64,000 nucleotides of DNA. Source: Dryocosmus kuriphilus (lineage: Eukaryota; Arthropoda; Insecta; Hymenoptera; Cynipidae). The notes below the pieces were generated by a model that saw nothing but the letters and a program-made list of their open reading frames with translations, searched no databases and was not told the origin of the DNA. This document shows, in pieces, positions 34,236 to 46,407 of this stretch (the stretch's first letter is position 1; each line of letters begins with the position of its first letter). The position numbers were made by a program, and so were the translations under genes. The stretch is taken from the NCBI GenBank assembly GCA_038277395.1, contig CM076193.1, positions 74,294,252 to 74,358,251 on the forward strand. The letters are read 5' to 3'.

Positions 34236-35870
34236 TGTTCAAAACACACAGGGTTAGTGATACTGTAAACAGGTGGATGCGCTCCATGTCGAAAAGTAGG
34301 ACGGTACATGTTTCATTACATGGTAATGAAATAAAAGGGAAAGTTTCAAGAGGGTGGTCATAGGAAGGAAATTTATCATCCACCCAATGGGCGCTTGTCA
34401 TTGATGACCTGATTCCGGTATTAAAGAAATCAGGATTTCACACTCAGGGATACGTTGATGACCTAGTGATTCTGGGAACAGGTAAAACGTGAGGGCATCT
34501 TAATGGAACTCATGCAACCTGCATTCAACATAGTTGAACAATGATGCAGAGATCGCTTGCTATCTGTTAAACCCGATAAAACGAAATTAATGGTGTCATA
34601 TTTGACCCTCAGTTAACCTGGAAACTCCACGTTGAAGCCGTGGTCAAGAAGGCTAAGATGGCCTTCTGGGACTGTAGAGGCAGCATAGATTACTTTCTCG
34701 TTATACACAATGATAATCAGACCAATAATATCACATGCACCAATGATCTGGTTACCAAGAACTGGACTTGTCAGTACCATAAAACAACTAGAAAGCCTAC
34801 AAAGGGTTTTCTGCTTGCCGATCACAAGTGCTATAAGAACTACACCAACAGCAGCCCTGGAGGTCATCCTAGGCATCCCGTCTCTGCACCTTTTTGTAAG
34901 AAAGACTGCGACGGCAGAGATAAATAGGCTCCTGGCAAGGGGCAACCTTAGTGATGATGAGGTGAATAGTTTATGCGATATCAGTGAAGGCATGTTATGC
35001 GAGGATACTATTCTTACCATGCAAACTGATACCATGAAGCAGAAATTCTCCTTCATGAAGCTCTTCAAAGTTGTCTTTCCTAAAAGGGAGGAATGGGAGG
35101 GTGGCTAGCTTGTCTAGAGGAAATTTGTAAGCGGGCATACAAAGATCAGTAAATTTACATATTTTCTGACAGTCAAGCTGCACTTAAGGCACTCATATCT
35201 GAAGAGTTTAGCTCTAGTTTAGTCTGGACCTGTATTCAAGATGTTCTTCAGGTGTCAGGGAGAAACTGGGTCAAATTAATCTGGGTACCTGGCCATGAGG
35301 ATATTGAACGAAATCAAGAAGCGGATGCCCTGGCTAAGGCAGAAGCATCGCAGCTCCTGTTTGGCCCGGAACCCTATTTCATTATCTCATGCATTTCGGT
35401 GAAAAGAACCATTGAAAAATGGCTCTTGGAGGAGCATGCGAGAAATTGTAGGGAAACCAAAAAAATAATGCATTCAATAAAATTTATTAATAATACGTAT
35501 AACAGGAAGACTAAAGAAGCATAGGACATGGAAAGGAAATGGATCAAGAATAGTAAAAGTACTTACGGGCCATTGTCGTTTAAGAAAACACTTAACCAAC
35601 ATGAGGATTGGAAACGACCCACGTTGTGAAAAGTGTAATTTTCGTGATAAGGCACATCACCACATTCTCTGTGAATGGGATGCACTGGCATGCCTCAGAT
35701 TTAAATATCTGGGGAATTATTTTCTCGAACCACAGGATTTTGAAGATATCTCCTGTGGATCAGTTTACGCCTTTATGGCAAAGACTGATCTTATAGGCGA
35801 TGGCTAAGGATATGGGCATAGTACAACAGGTTTTCCGCAGTGCTATTGGCAGTACATGCTCTACCCAACC
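31640..35870 (+). mobile_element. LINE of the LOA/I type with RNase H, decayed
   Basis: Plus-strand order: GC-richer 5' region (31640-31870); ORF1 remnant (31883-32460, with VPEEFPETKLDGDQAKAIE); endonuclease remnant with LLIGCDANAHHSAWGSKG near 33003 and EEVTDLTL near 33147; RT fragments from 33504 with FKTARDDGI, and YVDD near 34450; RNase H with IFSDSQAALKAL near 35165, VPGHEDIERNQEADALAKA near 35287; and a C-terminal CEKC...HHHILCEWD zinc motif near 35627. RNase H after an APE endonuclease and RT fits LOA- or I-like LINEs. There are many shifts and stops and an AT microsatellite at 34175-34232. No clear target duplication. Confidence 0.8.
34175..34232. repeat. AT microsatellite
   Basis: About 27 TA units inside the LINE RT region. 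Confidence 0.9.
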
Positions 35871-36289
35871 ATACAATAATAATATTTTTTTTACTGTATA
35901 AGATGAAAATTTCACTTGAAACACTTTGCTTTCGATAAAGACTTATTTTTATTATTCACCAACTGTTTTAAACTACACAAAACAATAGTCGTAAAATCAT
36001 TTTTATGCACAAATTAAAATGCAGTTTCAAAATTTGAAGTCCTTACTTTAGCTCCCACCACTAACGTCCCCTAGAGCAGATCCTCTACGTAAAAAGTTAT
36101 GCACATGAACTTGCATTTCTTGCTAAACTTGCATCTTTTATGTGGTCAGGAAATACGTGAGAAAAGGATTTGAAACATTTCTCTACAAAGCAGCAGAGAA
36201 GTTTGGTGAAACATTTGGCCTCGAATTTAATAATGTACGGGGTGAGGAAGATGCATAAAACATTACTTGCCTCAAATACTCATTTCTGA

Positions 36290-36640
36290 AAGCCCGGGTG
36301 AAAAAAGGAGAGGACAACAACTTTCTCCAACAGCTCCTCGACAAGGAGATACTTAGCACAATCCACAGAAATATGAACAAAAATTGATGACAATGGAACT
36401 GACGCTTACTTTCTTCAAATTACTCGGATTGGAGGCAGGCACGGAGACTTTCGTTTTCGTGTGCCAAGAGAGTTTAATTTCCACCTTAGTATAACGTCAC
36501 CACACTACCTTGATTCAAGACATTCCTAACGATAGGTGCAGAGCGTGTCATATAATCCCGAGCACTTGGACACATACTATCTGCTGGTTGTTCAACTCAC
36601 GCGGGAGCCGACAACATCACAGTCAAGGAAAAAGGAGAGG
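36290..36640 (+). pseudogene. Possible LINE C-terminal fragment
   Basis: The plus-strand reading gives FLKARVKKGEDNNFLQQLLD near 36283 and, after shifts, DRCRACHIIPSTWTHTICW near 36533. A CxxC...H...C pattern near the end of a reverse-transcriptase ORF is typical of several LINE clades. Only the zinc-like pattern supports this; no RT motif is seen. Confidence 0.3.
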
Positions 36641-37780
36641 GAGAGAGGTATAAGGACCCCATAAGCGAATTACGGTGGCTGTACCGAGTATTATGTTCCG
36701 CTGGTTGTCCTGAGGTCCTCTCGGAGGTGTCACGTCTTCACTGCTTCGCAGCCTCAAGAGTATCCAGCGAGTCAACAAAATGCCGAGGTACTTGTAGGAT
36801 GCATGCACAGGTGCTCGTCCTAGGGTTGCTGCGTGTTTTTAAGAAGCACGAGGTTTTTGATGGGCCGTCGTCTTGACAGACACGTGGTTACAGCTGAAAG
36901 TGTGCCGCGATTTCACTGGTGCGACAGCGGATGTTATTTTCTGGACTCACCTCTCTCGGCGATATCCTGCGGCTGTTTTTTAGACGCGCCTGTCCCGTCC
37001 CGGCTAGTGAAGGGACCGCCCCTATACTCTCGACCTGTGGTGCCCTTACTCGGACGAAATATGAGTATTGAAAGTCAAACCCGTCTTCTTAGTTCACCAA
37101 GAGGCCACGGCTGCCGCAGTGTCCATATCAAAAATTTTTTTGCCAAATTTTGTGTGTCATAGTAGTACACGTCAAAGGACACCTAAAAACACTCGAGCCG
37201 CTATCAATTTCGAACAAAGTGTTTCTAAGACCACCCACAATGTCCGTTACATCAGTAAGTCACATCAAGAATACCTTCGTTTCCAAAAACACGACGTTCT
37301 TCTTCAGCCAAATATGAGATGCCTCACGGTCTACTTTATTTTTATCTAACGTGTTGGGGGGTTAGCCGTGAGCAGCTTTTTGTTTCATTGCATCTCTAAT
37401 ATGTCATATTAGGACTAACTATTTTAATCGTCGCATAACTGTGATGCATTCGATACCTAGTAATTTCAACGCGGATGGTTCTGTTTATCCTTTCAAGGAA
37501 AGGATGCATAAAAGAGCTAAATTTAAGATTAATGTAGGAGTCGCATCATGGTTATTTAAACAGCATACTTTTCCCACAACACCGCATTGTTTCAGGTCGC
37601 TGAATAATCTGTCTAATAATCACACCAGATGGAAAGCTTCATAAAGTCATTAGGCATCACGGTTTAAACATGAAAACATAAACTGACTAATAAACCAATA
37701 GGACGATCCATACGCTTTACTCAAACGATATCCACTAAACAAAACTTCCACCTGGGCCCGTCAGTATCCAGAAATTTATA
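36640..37780. other. Unassigned, relatively GC-rich interval
   Basis: Several 60-110-codon frames overlap on both strands (for example 36833-37162 plus). None shows a family motif. I cannot assign a gene. Confidence 0.35.
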
Positions 37781-37799
37781 CTTTCAGTCATCTATCACA

Positions 37800-38530
37800 T
37801 CACTAGCATTCTTCAACACACACTTTTTGTTCTTATAAACAATTTTTCGCCACACATCTCTATCCTGGCAGAAATATTTTTCTTTCATTATATTCATACA
37901 TCTTCTCATGCAAACTGTTCTACATATTATTTTGGCTCTATATATCTTCGCTTTAGAGTATCATTCACATATTCCCATCATTATCTTCTTGGCCAAGCTC
38001 TGGGTACGCAACCATTAATTTTACCTAAATGCACCTGCTTCGTTAAACTTCCTTCATCTATTCCCTCGACATTAACAAACCATCTCAACAAATTTCTTTC
38101 GATCTTATCCTGCACCATATTCTTTGCGAACCCACTCAGTACTGACTTTGTCCATTAGCGTTTTACCGCAAATATTCTGAAGAAATCACATACCAATCGT
38201 GTTCACTTTACCTTTACTCCTACCCTTTTCTTGACAAGTCTACATTTCGCTAGCGTACTGTAGATGCAAGGACAGAATTATATATGGTAATTTTTAATTT
38301 TCTCGTCACATTTGTACTTCTAGTAATGGCTCCCACAACACTACCTATAATCTTTCTGCCCTCGTTCATACGTCTGAATATTTTCCCATCAAGCTTTTCG
38401 TCATCAAAAAATAAACTTCCAAGATACACGAAATCATCAAACCAATATCCTCTCTTCGTCTAAGGTAATATACGTAAGGCCTATCCCAAGGTATCAAAAA
38501 TGGAACATATTTTACCTTAGCGAATACACT
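37800..38530 (-). pseudogene. LINE reverse transcriptase C-terminal fragment
   Basis: The minus-strand reading from 38420 gives GSLFFDDEKLDGKIFRRMNE, GRKIIGSVVGAITRSTNVTR and KLKITIYNSVLAST, the region just after the RT active site in many insect LINEs (sequence order R.N.G......L......S...K......VL). Further down, LLRWFVNVEG, LTKQVHLGKINGCVPR and WEYVND match the common LRW.GHV...GRPR..W C-terminal block. Heavily interrupted. It is a separate element from those at 19273 and 31640. Confidence 0.6.
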
Positions 38531-38819
38531 TTTCTTATGATTTTTTTTTAAACGGCAAAGCGATAGAAGAACACAACACAGAGGTTCTGTGAAAATTACA
38601 CAAATTCTTTATAGTATATTTAGTATTCAAATGAGACACATGAGCAGGGATTAAAGAACAGAGAGGTCCGATAGGTTAGACGCTTTTAATTGTTCGATGT
38701 AAAGTTGGAGCATCTTCAATGGTCTTGTTTGTGTACTGTGTATTCGTTCATATTGAGAGCTCCTTGCATGTAGTAAACATGACAATTTTTAAATGGGATT
38801 TTTTTTGTCCTTATAGTAC

Positions 38820-39009
38820 CTTAAAACCTAAATTAAAATTCCCGAAAATATCTTAGCTGGATATGAGGCAATCGAAGAGCTACAGAGTGTTATGTGATAC
38901 TTTAGACTTTTTTGGGGTCTTCTAATGCAAATTCTCACTTGTGTAGAGCTTCGACTGTTTAATATCTGGCTAAGATATTTTCAAACGTTTTAATTTAGGT
39001 TTTAAGGAA
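38820..39009. repeat. Foldback, ~42-bp arms
   Basis: CTTAAAACCTAAATTAAAAT (38820 on) through ATCTTAGCTGGATAT is matched by ATATCTGGCTAAGATATTTT through TTTAGGTTTTAAG (to 39009). The loop is about 100 bp. Confidence 0.8.
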
Positions 39010-39270
39010 AGCGTCGATCAAAAGCCGAAGTACCTAGAAGGCGTGTATTTTTTACAATCCTTCCTCAAAGTCACAGTATTTGAAACATACGACCCTTTAA
39101 CACTAAGTTGAAAAATCTAATGGAATCTTAAAAAGACATATTTTTTAAGTTTTCTGTCAACTATCAAGTTGATTATAAAAAAAAATCAACCCAGGTGAAC
39201 AATATAACTCCTAAATATACAGGCTTGCCTCACTTTATCTCATACTAAAATTACAAAAAAATATTTGTAC

Positions 39271-39461
39271 CGGAACATCCGACTCTTTTCGTCTAGTGGT
39301 GGTGCAGGATGGCAAACTACACGTTGGAGGTGTCGGAGATCCCCAGGGTGCTGCGGCCCAAACACCGCCTGTATTAACACCCCACACTCCACTTCGTTCT
39401 TCTCCCACAGCTCCTCTCGTGTACAGGGGTTCCCAGTTAGTTTCCACCGTCGCCCAATTAT
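39271..39461 (-). CDS. Host gene, exon 6 of those visible (Trp/Gly-rich)
   Basis: The acceptor is TTTTTTCTTAG ending at 39462 and the donor CCG/GTACAA at 39270. It is 191 nt: two bases completing a codon split with the previous exon (phase 1), then 63 codons, ending in phase 0. The peptide includes NWATVETNWEPLYTRGAVG, GVWGVNTGGVWAAAPWGSP and TPPTCSLP: seven Trp in 63 residues, several next to Gly. GC content is much higher than the surrounding DNA, as expected for a constrained exon. A plus-strand frame over the same bases lacks a good donor and is rejected. The next exon lies further left and was not found. Trp-Gly motifs can bind Argonaute proteins, but that is only a possibility here. Confidence 0.65.
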
Positions 39462-39654
39462 CTAAGAAAAAACACGATTTTCAAAAACAAAGATTTAATT
39501 TTAATTAAAATCACTGCATTTCTACATATTTTTAATTTTATAATAAATATGCGTAGCATCTAGATTCAATAGCATTTCTTCTCAGTTCATTAGAACTTTA
39601 TTACTAGTTTTTAGTATTTTCGGAGTAATTTAAACAAATTTGTTACAAAAAAAA

Positions 39655-41115
39655 ATCAATATACTTTTCACGAAATATAGTAGACATTGTAGGTCTAGTG
39701 GAACTAAAAAAAGTGCCATAAGCGAAATTTCTCATACACCTCTAAAATCTGATTTTTTTAACAAACAAATAAAATGTTTTTTGGTAGATGCATGTATATA
39801 ATTATTCATAACTCCGCCATGTTTTATTCCATTTACAATTTTTTCTTTTGAAAGTAAAACAACACACCTTTTTAAACGTTCAGTATTCATTTTATCACAG
39901 TGAAAAATCACGAAGCTAAATTCGAAAATATTTCTAAGTTTCTCATTTTCTCCAGATTTTTTCAACTTAACAATAATTTAAGACATTATTTGAAATTTAA
40001 TCATTTTTTGCTTTTAATATATTAAAAGTGCGTTTAATTTCGTGTCTAATGAGCTTTTCTGATTAGAATTGGTTGAAATTTGACTAAACTATTTATTACA
40101 CATGCAGGTTCAAGGTTCTAAGTGTTAATGCGTGATTAAAATATAAAAAAAAATAACATGTGCGACAACCGTAATAAGTTTTGCTACATTTGTGGTTTAT
40201 TTCTGGACCAACATCAGATAAAACTCGCAACCAATGACGCAGTAATTGAGGGATCCAACCGTTGCGTTGTTACGACTGCGCATACACCGCCAGTCGCTGA
40301 TGCGAACGGGAATAAGTTTGTGTAGTGTGTCCAACAAAACTGAAGTTGTGGAAATCAAAAAATGGTGCTGATACTCGAATCTCATTTTCTGTTCCGAAGG
40401 TTGTCGCACATTTTATCTTTTTTATATTTCAGCCACTCATGTGAATGTTGAATCTGTATTACTACATTACACGCATAGGTATATTTTTTTGATGCTTAGT
40501 AATTGGTGTTGCCGAAAACGGGTTTTGAAATTTTTGTTCTGTTGTTATTTGTAGCGTGTTTTATACGATTTCATATTTTTCACTATCAGAGCTGAGCACT
40601 GCTTCAGCGAATAACGAGAGAAAATTTCATATCAGCTTTCGCTGTAGTTGGGGATTCAGTTACTAAATTAGCTTACAATGCAATAACTCAGTCAAATTTC
40701 CAATTCTAATAAAAAAAAAGCTCATTAGAAGCGGAATTTAACGCACTTTCAATATATTAGCACCAAAAAATGATTGAAACTCAAAGAATATCATTAAGTT
40801 GTTAAAGTTAAAAAATCTGGAAAAAATAAGAAATTTCGAAATATTTTCGATTGTAGCTTCGTGATTCCTTACCGTCATAAAATGAACAATAAGTGGTTAA
40901 AAAGGTGTGCTTTTCTAATTTTAAACGGAAAAAAATTGTAAATCGAACAAAAAATGGCGGAGTTATGAATTATTATACACATGCACCTACCAAAAAACGG
41001 GGTTTTCACCTTAAAATCATATTTTGGGAGAGTATGAAAAATTTCGCTTACGACACATTTTTTAGTTCCACTAGATCTAAAATTTCTACTACGTATCCTG
41101 AAAAGTATCTTTTCA
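39655..41115. repeat. Inverted-repeat element, ~420-bp arms, in host intron
   Basis: The arms 39655-40100 and 40690-41115 are reverse complements, sharing for example CGAAATTTCTCATAC near 39724 and GTATGAAAAATTTCG near 41033, and TGGCGGAGTTATGAATTAT. The ~590-bp centre has no transposase. It is non-autonomous and lies in the intron between the exons at 43916 and 39461. Confidence 0.75.
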
Positions 41116-41218
41116 CTGTAACATGGCAAAATTTATACTCATGGAATTACGTACGAATTAGCATTAGTGCATTATTTACCCATTACACAACTTTACAAAA
41201 ATTCATAGATTTCAGATT

Positions 41219-41827
41219 GCCGGACCAATTACAACTGATAACGATCAGTTTCTCTCCGTAGAATACGAATATAAAAACGAAAGTAGGAAATTGGTTCTAG
41301 TTTTTTAGCAGAACGGTGTCAAAATAGACAAAAAAAAACGTCTTTTTAACTATTTTTAAAAATTCATAGCGAACGAATCCGATGCGTTAGTAACTTTGCA
41401 AAGGGCATAAATAATTGCTCAAATCTGTTTATTTTAAGCAGACATAACAAATATTATGGGAACAATTTATTTAAAGTGCTGTTTTCACTTTTCGGAAATC
41501 ATGCTTATATTCATGCATTTTCATAATCTTCGAATTCATGGGTGCGAGCATGATTTACATAAAATGAAAACAAACTTTAAATCAATATTTCTCATTATAT
41601 TTGTTGTTTCTACTTTAAAATAAAAGGTTCAGGCAGTAATTTAATTTGTTTGCAAAGTTTCTAACGCATGGGGCTCGTTCGCTATGAATTTTCAAAAATA
41701 GCTGAAATACGTTTTCTGCACTTTTGAACACGTTTTGTTTAAAAACTAAAGCCAATTCACTATTTTCATTTCTGGATTCAGATTCTACAAGAAAAAACTG
41801 ATCGAAATCAGTTGTAATTCATCTGTC
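41219..41827. repeat. Near-continuous palindrome, ~300-bp arms
   Basis: The left arm begins GACCAATTACAACTGATAAC and the right arm ends ATCAGTTGTAATTCATCTG. The arms match through TCATAGCGAACGA and GGTGCGAGCATGATTT with many substitutions and almost no spacer (centre near 41523). MITE-like, in the host intron. Confidence 0.75.
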
Positions 41828-42328
41828 AAAAAGCTTGTGTGCAAAATGCATTGCTTTCAGAGAAATATAAAACATCAGTTATTAGATTTATTATCGGAAC
41901 GAGGAAAGATCCTTTTTTTAAATTATGTGCTATTTTTAAGCAATGGCGAAGTTATATTATACTGAAAAATCGTCTAAAAATATATTTACTAGAAGTTATC
42001 TAGACTTTAGTAACCAAATATAAAAAAGTCTATAAATGGTAAGTCTAGTGCTTTTTTACATTCTCATCCTAAATGAGAAGGTATTAGTTTCATGTAAAAT
42101 TTAAGTTTCACGATTTTCACCAAATCGCCACGTTTTGACAAAATGATTTCTGTCTGTAGCCTGTAAACACAACAACTTTCGAAGGAATTTTCTGATCAAA
42201 ATTTCCTTTGATACACTTTTCTGTGATCCAAAAAGATTGGTCGAATTCGTTAGTTAGCATTCGAGCACAATTATTTATGGTTTTAGTCACGAAAAATAAA
42301 AAATTCAAATTTTGAGCCAACTGGCACG

Positions 42329-42632
42329 TCATACTAGCCTCAAAATAATTTTATCAACATTTTTTTCGCCCAAATCCTTTTCACATGAAGAGATATCGGG
42401 TTGAAAATTTGGGTAAATAAATAAAAGCCAATAAGAAAGGTTTATCTGGTGTTAAATTTTTATAATTACCAAAAAGTCTGAAAATGTTTTTTTTTTTTAA
42501 ATTATAAACCGTCATCAATGCCTTTTATTTAATTACCCACATTTCTAACTCAATATCTGAATTTTTGTGGACAGGAGTGGGGCGACAAAAAATATCGGTA
42601 AAATTATTTTGATGAGACTAGTAGGCATGGCC
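42329..42632. repeat. Foldback, ~110-bp arms
   Basis: CATACTAGCCTCAAAATAAT on the left is matched by AAATTATTTTGATGAGACTA on the right. Arms extend through a GGGTAAATAAATAAAAG block and its complement. Confidence 0.7.
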
Positions 42633-43187
42633 TTAATTTGAAATAAAAACGAAGGATCCCGTACTAACAAAATTAGCCATCGTCGGTTCAAGTACTTTTG
42701 AAAAATTTCTTCTAATTTCATAAACTACAAAATAAATTAATCTTAGAAAAATCCACGGAAAACCATTTTGTGTATTTTTGGTACGGGCTCCTTTAATAAT
42801 TTGTTTAAAAGTAGATGTTTTGACAGTTTTGCAATATTGGCAAGTAAGCTTACGAGTAAGCTTAGCTGCTCTTTGCATCTTTGTATTATACTGTAAACTA
42901 AACTGAGCAGAAAGGTCAGGATCCAACGTAACCGAGCGCGAAGCGCGAGGTTCTTCTTTGCGTCCCAAAATTTGAAACTTGTGAACCGTGTTCGAGCAGA
43001 TTGTGCCCACGCGTTGCGGGCAGATTCGGTTAGCGCTTGGGACAGGTTTTTCTGCAGTTTTCCTCTCCCATGACGAAAAGTCTAAGCAAATGCGAGCGCT
43101 TCTAATAAAATCCGAATGCATGTACCATACGTAGTAGGGTGGGTTTGCTATATGTAAATATTGTAAATTTCCAAAAAGAATGTACAA
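42633..43187 (-). other. Uncharacterised 184-codon minus-strand frame
   Basis: It is the longest unassigned open frame in the host intron. The middle is basic and contains CQYCKTVKTSTFK; the ends are hydrophobic and AT-driven. It has no start context, no recognised domain, and would not join the neighbouring exons in phase without extra splice sites. It could be an old element fragment or chance. Confidence 0.2.
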
Positions 43188-43915
43188 GAGAGTAGCAGAA
43201 TAAAAATAAAATACCAGTGTAATTAAAATCAGGTTTAATTTTCAGACTTAAAAGCGCAATTTCTGCTTTTCTACAAGTAAGGGTCACAACGTTGAAAATA
43301 CCATTTTTCCATATACCATGGTTTCAAATCGAACTTAGCACTTAAATATGATCTACTTAACATTTTTTATTAATATTTAGTTCGTAAAACATCACTGTAC
43401 TGCTTTATTTAGCAGATTTCACATGTGTTACTTTTTGAAAATTAGCACAATCTTCATCAACCAGCTTTTCCACCGATGTTTTCGTATAATTTATTTCGCG
43501 ATTACTTCAAAATAGCACATGACTAATAAAAAAGGTTTTTCCTCTTTCTGAGAATAAATCCGACGATCGGTATTCTATCATATTTTATTTTAAAAATTCA
43601 TTATTGATGATTCTAATAATGACAGTAATACATTTTGCATATTCAGCATTCGCGATAGCAGACGGAAATTTATGTTTTCGGAAGAGGTAGTGATTGTTAA
43701 GTAGCCTAATATCTCGTCGTTAAGCCAAAACGCGCCTTTTAAAACTTGTTAACCCCGTACTTTCAAAAACTTGACGCGATGTTTCAATTTTGCCCCGGGT
43801 TATTCAGGGGTCAAAAGCACCTCGAAAATAAATTTTAGAAAGAGTAATTAAAGACGTGACATAGGTGCATGAAGAAGTATTTAAATGAATTTATATTTTC
43901 GGAAAGTCGACGTAC

Positions 43916-44120
43916 CCGTTAAAGCATCGGCCAAATTGGTAACTTTTTCTGACTTTGCTAGTTCCACTTGAAAAGCAGGGGTGCTGCCTGGAATTAAGTT
44001 AAGTACGGAACTACTGTCATCCCACAAACTGCATCGTGAATCTTCTTCCACACTTTCCAATTCTAGCAGAGGCTCGTCTGTTTCCGGGAGATCATCATAT
44101 GGCACCAGTTCTGGTTCATA
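43916..44120 (-). CDS. Host gene, exon 5 of those visible
   Basis: The acceptor is a poly-T tract ending TTTTAG at 44121 and the donor is ACGG/GTACGT at 43915. It is 205 nt, entering in phase 0 and leaving in phase 1. The peptide starts YEPELVPYDDLPETDEPLL and is acidic in its first half, then SLWDDSSSVLNLIPGSTPAF and SEKVTNLADALT. It joins exon 4 (phase 0) and exon 6 (phase 1) without a stop. No domain recognised; probably a disordered cytosolic or nuclear region. I considered a TMEM131-type cytoplasmic tail but cannot support it. Confidence 0.75.
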
Positions 44121-46024
44121 CTAAAAAAAAAAAAAGAAAAATTATCGAATAGAAATACACATCAATTACACTGGTAAAAAATGTGATCAACGTATTTCAA
44201 TAAGTGGAATATGTAATTTCAGAAGCAGTTTTTTTCGTGTTGAATGCGGATTTGCCCTCCATTTTGTGCCTACACTTCAAGTTTATGAGATTCTTTGGGT
44301 GATAATTGCAGTGTGTTTTTTAAACGCACAATCCAACAATCACCTTACTTTTGTAATAGAATGAACGGTTTTCGAGACAACCGCAAAAAACTTTTCTGGC
44401 TCCCCTCCCCGAAAGTACGTACTTTCATATTAGCCATATGCTCCCGAAACCGCAACTTTTCAGGTAGCGCTCACGACCAGGCCTCGGACATTTGAAACCG
44501 AGATTATGGCAACTTGGTGGGGGTAGCCCCACCACCACGACGAAGTAATGTGTGAGACAAGAAACTAGGTTTCTTCATCTCTCCCATTACAGTTTCCAAC
44601 AGCCGCTTCGTGTGAAGTCGAAAATGCAGGAACGAAAACGAACGGTGAATCGGTGAGTTGTCCCTGTTACAACCTGCTTCGCCTCGGTTCAGCAAAAGTC
44701 GGGCGAGCAATAAAAAAAAATTAAAAACAAAAGAAAAATTAATTATAATCTAAAAGTTCTAAGTTCTATGAAGCACATAACCACTCAATTTTGCCCGTAC
44801 CCGTCATAGCATAACCCAAGCATTGCTTGCCGCTTTTTCGCGGTGGCCAGCAGAGAGCGCGTCGAGCGCCCTACCAGAAAGTAAAAGTCATAGCTACATG
44901 TATATACATATAGTAGTAAGCGTCAAGTGGGAACTAATAATATCAATTAGTTATTAATTATTGAGCGTACTTGGGGGGGGGGGGGTCAAGAAAAATAGTA
45001 TACAACACACGTCCAGAATTTTGGATATCCTGGCGTGCGTGATAGAAAATCTCCCACTTTCTGGCCTTGTATTGTAATATACTATTGAAAAACTTCGAAA
45101 AAAATCAGGTTTTATAGAAAACGTTACACACAGCCTAATAATTCAAGGGAGTTCGGTAAAATTTAAGATATATAATTATAGCGAACGAAATGAAATCCAG
45201 AGGAATCCAAGCGAATTAAGGTGAATACAGGGAAATTTATAGGAATTCAAGTGAATTGGAACGAATTCCATAGATTTCTGAAATCACCAGAAAATTCAAA
45301 TAAATTCAAGATAATCCAAGTAAATTTTCTTAGATTTCAGAGAATTCAGGAGAATTTGCACAAACCCTGATGTATTCAATAGAATTCGAGTACAATGAAT
45401 CCTTATAAAAAACGACCTATTCGTGATTAATGAAAAAATATTTATTGAAAAAATGTCAAAAACCTGACGTGTGGGCAAAAAAAAAGAGGACAGATTCACG
45501 ATTAGCACGAAAAATTACTTCGGAAATGACATATCATTTCAGGAATACATAGGTCACATTTTGGTGGCTAGTGCTGTTCCCTTGTGCATAATATTATAAT
45601 GTACCGTCAACCGAGGCGAAACGCTACTTGCATTTTTTTTTTTAATCTTCAAAGGCTGAATAATAAAAATGTATTTTCAAATTGATCTTGGGCTCATTAG
45701 ATTACGCAATGTCTCCACTTTATCGACAATATAAAAGTAAATATATGGGTACACACACACACACACACACACACGTGCTACAAATGTCAAAATCTCGCAC
45801 AGATTAAAGACTACCAAAGCTTTCATATGGATCTCTTAAATAAGGGATTCCAAAATATATTCACTTATTTACGTGATCGATAAAGCAAACACATTGCGTG
45901 ACATATTGAGCAGAAAATCGATTTGAAAATACAATTATTCAGCGTTTGAAGATTTTTTCAAAACTGTTGTAGCGATCCGCCCCGAAGTAGCGATTCGCCC
46001 CGTTTGACATTTCTTTATACTTAC
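44121..46024 (-). other. Host gene intron between exons 5 and 4
   Basis: 1.9 kb. It contains a 13-G run (44973-44985), a degenerate GAATTC-rich array (45180-45390) and an AC microsatellite (45751-45774). No coding content is seen. Confidence 0.65.
45751..45774. repeat. AC microsatellite
   Basis: Twelve AC units within the host intron. Confidence 0.9.
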
Positions 46025-46407
46025 AGGAGTTTCAGCAAATGTATTGATAAAATAACTATCAAGATGATTTGCAGCGTTTTCTGAGCCAAGTGGTTTTTTC
46101 TTCTCATCTTGGACGCCAAGATTTGACTTGAGACCGAACTTGAACTCGTGAAGACTCAATTCTTCTATCTGACGCTTAGCTTTATCGGCACTGCTATTAT
46201 TGAAATTCAAACGTGAAATGAACGTATTCGATTTGTGTGACTTCTCAAAGGTGGAAAAAGTTGCTTCTTGACTCCTCGCAACCACATCACTAAATTTGGC
46301 TCTGTTTTCACCCCAACATGAAGGCGGAGGCGGCAGCGGTGACGAAATTATCGACTGCAGTATTTTTGATTCCTCCCGTTGTGCTAAACCTCCACTTAAT
46401 GAAATCG
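46025..46407 (-). CDS. Host gene, exon 4 of those visible
   Basis: The acceptor is TTGCCACTTTCAG ending at 46408 and the donor CCT/GTAAGT at 46024 is a perfect consensus. It is 383 nt: two bases of a split codon, then 127 codons, leaving in phase 0. The peptide has a Pro run (SSPLPPPPSCWGENRAKFSD), polar Ser/Asn/Lys-rich stretches (FEKSHKSNTFISRLNFNNSS) and RQIEELSLHEFKFGLKSNLG. It contains no known domain that I recognise and is probably intrinsically disordered. Upstream it joins exon 3 across a ~15.2-kb intron. Phase agreement on both sides supports it strongly. Confidence 0.8.

Larger units (their letters stand above)
31130..36050. mobile_element. Inverted-repeat element enclosing a LINE
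   Basis: The arms 31130-31290 and 35888-36050 are reverse complements, sharing GAATAATAAAAATAA, TTTATCGAAA.CAAAGTG and TTTCAAGTGAAATTTTC. The 4.6 kb between them holds a small MITE and a LINE. Either the LINE inserted into a smaller transposon, or the arms belong to an unrelated palindrome opened by the LINE. Confidence 0.55.

Noticed and set aside
34613..35068. 151-codon minus-strand frame
   Set aside because: Antisense of LINE RT/RNase H remnant; no family motif.
39296..39508. Plus-strand 70-codon frame in the GC-rich segment (VVQDGKLHVGG...)
   Set aside because: The minus strand gives a frame with a good acceptor, a GT donor and phase agreement with the next exon; the plus-strand frame has no good donor.
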